A program made the position numbers and the translations under genes. This document shows positions 56,701-64,000 of a stretch of DNA of 64,000 nucleotides, piece by piece. The DNA is taken from the NCBI GenBank assembly GCA_012656075.1, contig JAAKBF010000171.1, positions 124,001-188,000 of the forward strand, read 5' to 3'. The notes under the pieces are model-generated. The model ran no database searches. It was not told the DNA's origin and saw only the letters and a program-made list of their open reading frames with translations. Numbering within the stretch: the first letter of the stretch is position 1; the number at the start of each line of letters is the position of its first letter. Origin of the DNA: Phytophthora hibernalis (taxonomy: Eukaryota > Oomycota > Peronosporomycetes > Peronosporales > Peronosporaceae).

Positions 56701-59700
56701 CTTGACAGCTCATCCAAGTTCCCAGCCATGTTCCGCAAGTTGGATGAGAATCTCCAGAAGCTAGCAGTGCTTTCGTACGGTATCTCAGTGACAACGATGG
56801 AGGAAGTGTTCATCAAGGTAGCGGAGGTGGCAGACGAAGGCCAGCAACACACGTTACAGAACACAGTCAAGCAGCACGCCATGAACAGCCAAGACAGTAT
56901 CCCCATTGTTGGCGATAAACCTGCAGATGGACATTACCATGGGCTGGGTCACGCAGGTAGCTCCCGATCGCGATCTATGTTCGTTACTCAGATGGTGGCG
57001 ATGTTTCAGAAGCGCTTCCGAATGGCGAAGAGGGACAAGAAGCTCTTCACAGTGGGGCTGATTCTCCCAGTTTTGTGGTTGGTCTTCGGACTGTCCATAC
57101 TGAAGGGAGCAGGGCTCACCAACAACGACCCGTTCCTGGCGCTCGAGCTCTCTGGACTGGAAGATGAAGCGGGAAAAGTACTGCTACCGTCTTTTTGCGA
57201 ACAGGGCTCTGATAGTTGGTGCGAAACAGCGTTGGGAAGTGACTACTTCTCGGGTGCATCCATAGTCACGCTCAGCGCGGATGATATTGGCATTCCTCCG
57301 TACTCGAGCGGCTCACCCACCGCCTTTGACGTAGTGTACGACAACCCAGCAATCAATGCGACCGACACAACGGGCTATCAGCTAAAAATTAGCCAGGAGA
57401 TCTTCAATCGGGCTTTCACAAGCCATATCTCCGACCAGTTTGGCGGGTATCTAATTCACGCGGACGTGGATAACAATGTGTTCGGATACAACGTGTTGAT
57501 CAACACAACACTGACGCACGGCTCAGTCGTGTTCAAGGGGCTCATGGATCAATCGCTGTACCGCCTCATGGTCACACAATATGATTCATCCATCGGAGCG
57601 TCCGACTTGACCTTGACGGTGAACAACCACCCCTTCCGTTGACCGCTGACAACACCGCCCTGTTTTCGGCATATATTTCCTTCACCGCTGTACTGTTCAT
57701 CGTGATCGCATTCGCCTACTACCCGGCAGCAATTGTGGTGATGCTCGTTCGAGAGAGGTCTCCTGATCACAATTCCAAGCACCAGCAGCTTGTGTCGGGC
57801 GTTGGTATCAACGCATTCTGGACCGCCAACTACATCTGGGATTTCGCTGTTTTTCTAATTCCTGGCGTGATAGCGCTCGCTTTGATTCAAGCGTACGATC
57901 TTTCGACTCTCACTGGATCAAGTTCTTGTGTCACTTGCCAGGACTCAACGTTTATCGCGGTGGTCGTACTGGTGCTGGTGTTCGGGTTGGCCATTTGTCC
58001 TCACGCGTATTGCTGGTCCTACTTATTCAAGGATCCGGCATCGTCTCAGACATACATGATCCTGATCAACTTCGTACTTGGACTCGCTCTCATGGTTGTA
58101 TCCTTCGTGATGCAAGTCATTGAAAGCACCGAAAGTGCGGACAAGGCGTTGCAGTTTATTTGGCGATTTTCGCCGCTCTTCTGTCTTGGCCGAGGCTTGC
58201 TCAACTTGACCATCATCGAGATCACGCACACTGGAGGAGCTGAGGCCGACGACGAGCTCTCCACGGACCCGTTTGCGCTGGAAAATACGGGCTACGAGAT
58301 CATTTACCTACTATTCGACGCGGTGCTGTACTACGCCATCGCTGTTGGCATCGACTACGCGATGACATTCCCCAAGATTAAGTCTGCATTATCCAAAGAC
58401 CCCGATATACCGATGGAGCAGCGAGTAATTGACGAAGATGTTGCCGCGGAGGTTGACCGTGTTCTAATGGGCGGAGCAGATAATGACATGATCAAACTGC
58501 AGAACCTTCGCAAGGTCTACCACAAGGGAGAAAAGGTTGCTGTACACGATTTGTCGTTCGGACTGAAGCAGGGCGAATGCTTTGGCTTCCTCGGAATCAA
58601 TGGTGCCGGCAAGACGACGACAATGAAGATGCTGACAGGCGACATCGTGCCCACAGCCGGAAACGCGACTCTGAGCGGCTTCGACATCTTGACGCAGCAA
58701 GTGGAAGTTCGCCGCCAGATTGGGTACTGTCCACAGTTTGACGCACTCATCGATCTTCTGACAGTGAAAGAGCACTTGGAGCTCTTTGCCAAAATTAAGG
58801 GCGTCCCGAGCACGGACTTGGCCTTCGTGGTGCGTGAGAAGATAGAGCAGCTGAACCTGACGGCGTTCGAAGACAAGCTCGCGGGAAGTCTTAGCGGCGG
58901 CAACAAGCGCAAGCTTTCCGTGGCCATAGCGATGATCGGGTCGCCCAAGATCTTGTTCCTCGACGAGCCGTCCACGGGCATGGACCCTGTCTCCAGGCGG
59001 TTCATGTGGGACGTCATCTCCGAGATCTCTACGTACAACAAGGAGTCGACCGTGGTGCTGACGACGCACAGCATGGAGGAGTGCGAGGCGCTGTGTACGC
59101 GCGTCGGGATCATGGTCGGCGGCGAACTCAAGTGTCTCGGCAGTGTGCAGCACTTGAAGAACCGCTTCGGCGACGGGCTCATGTTCGACGCTAAGCTGCA
59201 GGCCCCATCCTCGGAGACCGTGACAGGCTTGGCATTGCGTTATTTCGACTCGCTTGACGCCCGCATCGAGGCAGACGAGCTTCCCGAAGCGTGCCAGCGA
59301 TGCGGCAACGCGTCATGGGAGCAGAAGATTGTCAACACCCACCCGACTGGACACACCATCGCCAATCTAGCGAAACGCGACGGGTATATCTCGGTGAGCA
59401 GCTTCGCGGCCTGGTGGGTCACGGAAACGCAGTTCGAGAGCGTGGCGGCCTTCTTGAACGAGAGTTTCGGGTCCGTTGAGCTGTTGGAGCGCCAGAACGA
59501 CTCGTGCTGGTTCAAGATCCGCGAACAGTCCCGGACCAACTCGACGCTGCGCTTGGCGAACGTGTTCGAGCTCGTGGAAAACGCCAAGAAGCGCTTGGCC
59601 ATCCGCGAGTACAGCGTTTCACAGACCACGTTGGAGCAAATCTTCAATGCATTCGCGAGTCAGCAGGATGCGGACGAACCGGTGCTGACCACGCCAACGA

Positions 59701-59753
59701 ATAGTACCAGCAACTCCAGCGGCGGCTTCATATCTCGTCTTCTGCGTAAATAG
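53793..59753 (+). CDS. Full-length ABCA-type ABC transporter
   Basis: About 1,987 residues in the ABCA order TMD1-NBD1-TMD2-NBD2. The N-terminus is basic, then one span (HPVALFFEVFTPVLFIIVMD), a large exocytoplasmic loop rich in Cys/Asn, and five to six spans to ~55650. NBD1 has GHNGAGKTT (~aa 738), LSGGMKRKLS and FLDEPTSGMDP; NBD2 has GINGAGKTT (~aa 1602), LSGGNKRKLS and FLDEPSTGMDP. Both sites appear intact. ABCA proteins move lipids across membranes. Slips: T5 54426-54430, G4 55462-55465, C4 57630-57633; adding one base at each gives one frame. No intron evident. The substrate cannot be read from sequence. Confidence 0.92.
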
Positions 59754-60613
59754 GCAACTGCATAGAGAACTTCAACTTTAATGACAATCACTGAGCATGT
59801 GGCAGTGCCAAAACAGCCACTATCCCGCAGGCGGCACGTTACTTGCACGAAGTACGAATAACTAGCCCTGAGCATATAAATATGATGTATGGTCGGTAGG
59901 GAAAGAAACCTTGGTGAGGTTTAATGGCGTTCTTTCCTGTCATTGACGGAGAACGACGGATAAACCGCGCACTGCCGCGATGCGAAATCAGTCTGTTGGG
60001 CGGAGACCAAGTCTCGCTTCTGCTGAAGCTGCAGCTCTCACAACATCCAGTGGTAGGCTGGCTGCGAGGGTATCGGCGTAAATGGAAACGTGGACAGCGA
60101 CGGTAGCGGGGGTAGTGGGATGAATGCCGACTTTGTTGGTGCTGTTGCTGCTGTTGGGATAGATTGTGCACGCAATGGAGAAGTCGCTCCTCTGGAGCGA
60201 ACGTCGCTGATCCAGGAGTATTAATAGTGAAGTAAGTATCAGTAGACGCGACGGACGAGCTGCCCCACACGTAGTCTGCTGGCCCTGAATCGCCGCCTTA
60301 ATCCATGAAGCTTCTGTCAGTGGACAAACTGGTGGCCCGATCGACTCGCAGTGCAGGTGGGTCCGTTGACGCCGTGTGACCACGTTGACCGTACCTTCTC
60401 GATGTCTACGTCGTACCCTAAAAATGGTACCGGGTACCGGGTACAGTGTACAATCACTCTGCATTTAATTATCGAATCTTATTCTGACCAATGAAACGGT
60501 ATTTTGTCCAATCACATCCTTTCCCGCCAACACGAATCGACCTCATTCCAGTCATCCTCATTCCGCATTTCGCCTTTTAGCGCTGAAGCACCCTGTTCCG
60601 CACGCTCCGCACC
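59754..60613. other. Intergenic, 0.86 kb, with one dispersed repeat
   Basis: Holds the ABCA 3' end, one copy of the 130-bp repeat family (59841-59945), the tandem GGTACC-like run GGTACCGGGTACCGGGTAC at 60426-60444, and the dUTPase promoter. No gene recognised. Confidence 0.5.
59841..59945 (+). repeat. Solo copy of the 42-44 kb tandem-repeat unit
   Basis: ACTTG, AAGTACGAATAACTA, GAGCATATAAATATGATG and the palindrome ACCTTGGTGAGGT occur in the same order as in the array at 42247-44345, at about 75-80% identity, 88 bp past the ABCA stop. Confidence 0.75.
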
Positions 60614-61319
60614 ATGACTACCAAGCGCACGCGCTCCGCCCCCGTGCTGCGGGTGAAGAAGCTCACCCGAGGCCATCCTGCCCTCGCGCGGCTCCAGCTT
60701 GGCCGCAGGACTGGACCTGTCGGCCGCCTACGACGCCGTGATCCCCGCGGGCGGCAAGGGCCTCGTCAAGACGGACCTGGTGGTGGCTGTGCCCGCCGGA
60801 TGCTACGCGCGCGTGGCGCCCCGCTCCGGCCTCGCGCTTAAGAAGTTCATCGACACTGGCGCCGGCGTGATCGACGCCGACTACCGCGGCAACGTGGGCG
60901 TGATCCTGTTTAACCACTCGGCTGAGGACTTCCCGATCAAGCGCGGAGACCGCGTGGCGCAGCTCATCCTTGAGAAGATCGAGTATCCGGAGGTGCAGGA
61001 GGTGGACGAGATCGAGGACACAGCGCGCGGCGCTGGCGGCTTCGGCAGCACGGGCGTGGACCTTCCTATTACCAAGAAGCAGCACGTGGAGAAGGCCGTG
61101 GAACAGGATGGCGAGTTTGATGCGACGGTGGAGATGCTGGATATTGTGACTGACGCGGAGGTGCTGAACAAGGAGACGAGGGTGCAGCTGAAGAAGAAGC
61201 TGTTCATGTCCACGGAGAGACAAGTGGAGCTGCTGAACAAGGCTCTGGGCGAGTATGTGGAGAATAGAGATGCCGAGAAGGTGCTGGAGTGGATCAACGC
61301 CTTCCTTGAAGCTAAATAG
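60614..61319 (+). CDS. dut: dUTPase with a C-terminal extension
   Basis: Hydrolyses dUTP to dUMP and keeps uracil out of DNA. All five trimeric dUTPase motifs are present: AAGLDLSAAYD (I), APRSGLALK (II), GAGVIDADYRGNVGV (III, with the catalytic Asp), KRGDRVAQLILE (IV), RGAGGFGSTG (V). After motif V, where the protein should end, ~85 further residues follow: charged helical sequence (TKKQHVEKAVEQDGEF; STERQVELLNKALGEYVE) in the same frame to the TAG. Near 60665-60667 the frame slips in a C-run before motif I. Start ATG 60614 gives MTTKRTRSAP..., which is reasonable for a cytosolic/nuclear form. Confidence 0.92.
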
Positions 61320-61965
61320 CTGAGGCGGCTACTTCTTGTTGTGAAGCGCAACAGCAATAGATTACATGAATTTTTCACATGCTATCCGCTTATGACGATT
61401 CATCATTGATTTCGAACGCTTGAAAACAATGGCTGGAACTGTTAGAAGCATATCTGCTACAGGCCCAAGCGCAGTGATGAGAACTGTTCGTCCTATGGCC
61501 AATTAAGAAGACCAGTTGATACTCTTGACCCAGTTGCAGGAGTCACCGGTCAGCGAACAAGACTTGCGAAACACAGCTTCTGGCACCACTACATGTAGTG
61601 AATGACCCACCAGTCATCGTGATTTCGTGTGGTGAAGGACGAAAGCCCGCGACCTTGCCTTCGAGTACATCTGTCAGAAGCGCATCCTTTTAGTCTTCAG
61701 CTGGAGAGCGAATGCCTTGACGAATGAACATCTTGGTAGAGAATGGCTCAGCCCGATATCCAAGCTGCAATGGGCAGCGAAACATTTTTCTTGCATGTTA
61801 GCTGTGTTCATATCCTGTTCCAGGCTTCAATTGCGCTGCAGCGCGTTCAAGCGGTGCCGTAGCAGCTGAAGGAAGCATTTTGCTGAATTTCCCATAAATA
61901 TATTCACGAAGGTTGACCAGACTCCACCTTGATGACCATGTTGCGCCATGTCGATGCTGACTTTA
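61320..61965. other. Convergent intergenic region
   Basis: This 646 bp lies between the dUTPase and kinase 3' ends. Only short frames; no RNA or repeat recognised. Confidence 0.5.
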
Positions 61966-64000
61966 CTACAACCGGGAGAGCATTTGAGGGAATGCATCGA
62001 GCAAGTCTTCCAGAGATAGTCGATCTGCCGGATGCGCGGCGAGCGTGCCTTCCACCAGTCGAGTGTACTTCTCGTCCATTTTCTCTTCTTTCAGTTCTTC
62101 CACGAGCTCTTCCACTATTTATTAAAAACGGAAAGAAGTTAGCTCTAAAAAAACAGAACAATTAAATAAAATGCAGACGCGTACCTGGACGAGTTGCCAC
62201 TCGCGGCTCCGGATTGCCCGTCAGCATAGCAACTGCTAGAGCACCGAGGGACCAGATATCTGCCTTGGAGTCATAACTAACGACCTCGCCCAGGAAGTAC
62301 CGCCGTACCTCTGGGGCCATGAACGCTAGTGTTCCAGCTGCATGGTGCGTGAGCAAGTCACTCTCCAAATACGTTGACACACCGAAATCTGCAATCTTTG
62401 TTGTTCCGTCACTCTGAAGTCGAAATCACAAGCCGGTGATTCGTTAGAGAGATACACTAATTGGGCCGCAGAATTGTGGAGCTTACGGTCAAGAGAACAT
62501 TTCCTGGCTTCAAGTCCCGGTGAACAATTCCGTGTCGATGAATTTCCCTCAAGCCTAGGCATAACTGGTGGAACATCGAGTCGAAGTCATCTCCTTCCAG
62601 TCGGCCCTATCAACAATAAATCACGTGTCAGTGTGGAGCTGACCTCTCTACCTGCTAAGATTACAAACCACCTTGGTTTCGAGCATTTGCCGCAGATCGC
62701 CACCGTCACAAAACTCCATTTCAATGTATGCGAAGTGCCGATGCCCAATCTCCTCAATGAAGTACTGCTGAATTTGAACTACGTGCGGGCTGCGCACCCG
62801 ACTTAAAATGCTGATTTCGTTCGCGGCCTCCGGCAACTTATCACTTTCCTTTAGTACAGTGAGTTGTTCCTTGCGATTCTCCACAAGCATCACCTCAGCG
62901 AAATTTCCCACGCCAAGTGTGCGCACAAAGGTGAATTTCAGCAGCTTGGACGGCGGTTGCAGACCCTTCACTCGCTTCACCCACCTCTCAGGGCCCTTAG
63001 CAATCGTCAACTCAGCCTTGGCTGTTTCCTTGGACAGACCCGCGACTCCATTCACCAGGAGCTCATCAGCCTCATCGGGAAGAACTTCCGCGACGAGCCT
63101 TTTCACCTCCTCATTGGCATCCTGCTTCTTCCGTCGAGAGGTGTTCGACTTCATACTGATAGGAACAAATCGGCCAGCTATAAAAGATAGCGCTGCCAGC
63201 ACACCTCCCTGTTTCCAAGCTCCGGTCAGCGACGTCGATTTCCCTGCTTTCTCTTCCTGCGTCTCCAGATCTGACACTGTCCGTGCGGAGAACGGTTCCA
63301 TGCGTAGAATATAGTTGGTAAATACGACGGCCTCCACCGCCACCATATCATTGCAGCGTGCACACTCCAAGAAGCACGTGCGGTTGTGCTCCACGTGCTT
63401 AATCGTGCGTGACGCCACGCACTTGGCACACACTGGGTGTCCGCAGCAGAGCTGCACCCTGGGTGACTGTCGCAGTCGGAAGCAGCGACTGCAGTCGTAC
63501 AAGTTCGACACATTGGGTGCAATCTCGTATGTCACTGCGGTGGTCGGCAGTCCCGGCGCTTGGAACGCCGGTAGCCTCATACCCTGCGGCACGTAACCCA
63601 ACAACGGGCGCGACGGCAGCCCGCGACTCACGAACGGCACGTGGTCCAGCGGATGGCCGCCAATCTTGACGGCCGAGTAGACCAGCACCTCCGGCCTGGG
63701 GGCCGCATAGGCCAGCGATGTTCTGGCCTGAGAGGATGTGGCTGCAGAACCTGTGAAAGCTGCTCCGAGAGCGTCCACGGCACCCCACACGGCCGTCTTC
63801 AGAGGCCCGTGCCAGTCCGAGCTGAACGGCCGCTTGTGGTCCAGCGTGTGGCCGCCGATCTTCGTCTCCGAGTAGCCATCTGCACGCTCCGTTGATGCGT
63901 CGTACGAGTGCAAATTCACGTAGCGGGCGGACGCGCGGAACTTGCCAGGGCCGCTCTCGAGCGCGACGGGTGCAGGACTCGGCGTCAGCTGCTTCTCTGC
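61966..64000 (-). CDS. RING-like zinc finger plus protein kinase, 5' end outside window
   Basis: Exons: 62672-64000 (open to the edge), 62487-62606, 62185-62413 and 61966-62114; intron ends are GTGG/TAG, GTAAGC/CAG and GTACGC/TAG. The N-terminal part has two KIGGH[TP]LDH repeats. A Cys-rich module (CSRCFRLR, LCCGHPVCAKC, CFLECARC) looks RING-like. The kinase domain has GVGNFAEVMLVE, VLKES (the Lys), HRDLKPGN, ADFGVS and APE, and ends with a Pro/Leu-rich helix. The catalytic residues are all present. Tail: ELVEELKEEKMDEKYTRLVEG. Substrate unknown. The RING-like part could ubiquitylate, or be a structural metal site; Cys/His spacing alone cannot decide. Confidence 0.85.

Noticed and set aside
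1..64000. tRNA, rRNA or CRISPR arrays
   Set aside because: I saw no cloverleaf with a TTCRANY T-arm, no rRNA core and no regularly spaced direct repeats. The 22-bp and 130-bp repeats are not CRISPR-like.

Overview
The window looks like nuclear DNA of an oomycete, most likely Phytophthora or a close relative (Peronosporales). The evidence is compact GC-rich genes, very short introns (about 70-160 bp) with GTRNGT donors, a Crinkler-type LFLAK domain, and typical eukaryotic housekeeping genes: NOP9, ISWI, AP-4 beta, an ABCA transporter and dUTPase.

Region 1 (1-17591) is an essentially full-length Polinton/Maverick, the virus-like self-synthesising transposon. It is bounded by imperfect terminal inverted repeats of about 137 bp. 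It carries a double-jelly-roll major capsid protein, minor capsid (penton-like) protein, adenain-like protease, pVI-like protein, FtsK/HerA-type packaging ATPase, a fibre-like protein with an S74 self-cleaving chaperone domain, a retroviral-type integrase with chromodomain, and a protein-primed family B DNA polymerase with an embedded HNH/EndoVII-like module. Most of these genes have an ATATAG box just upstream of the start. Between the polymerase and the right terminal repeat lies a gene of host-like composition that encodes a Crinkler (CRN) effector N-terminus. This is the most striking feature of the window: an effector-type gene inside the boundaries of a virus-like element.

Region 2 (17614-21502) is a giant near-perfect inverted repeat, with 1.62 kb arms and a 0.65 kb spacer, starting 22 bp after the Polinton end. 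Region 3 (22245-30120) holds two head-to-head paralogues of an unrecognised Cys/His-rich protein that differ by one intron. Region 4 (30250-40783) has NOP9 and ISWI sharing a 193-bp divergent promoter, an ARM/IQ/TPR-like protein and a NIPA-type magnesium transporter. Region 5 (42247-44345) is a tandem repeat array split by a mariner-like transposon. Region 6 (44402-64000) has a focadhesin/RST1-like ARM protein, AP-4 beta adaptin, a full-length ABCA transporter, dUTPase with an extra C-terminal domain, and the 3' part of a RING-like/protein-kinase gene that runs off the window.

One caution applies to the whole annotation. Nearly every long gene is broken by one-base (rarely two-base) indels located in homopolymers or dinucleotide runs, including essential genes. 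The pattern looks like residual sequencing or assembly error rather than widespread pseudogenisation. I therefore give whole-gene spans and state where each frame break lies. Real lesions are probably the in-frame TAG in the Polinton integrase and the TGA in the fibre gene.
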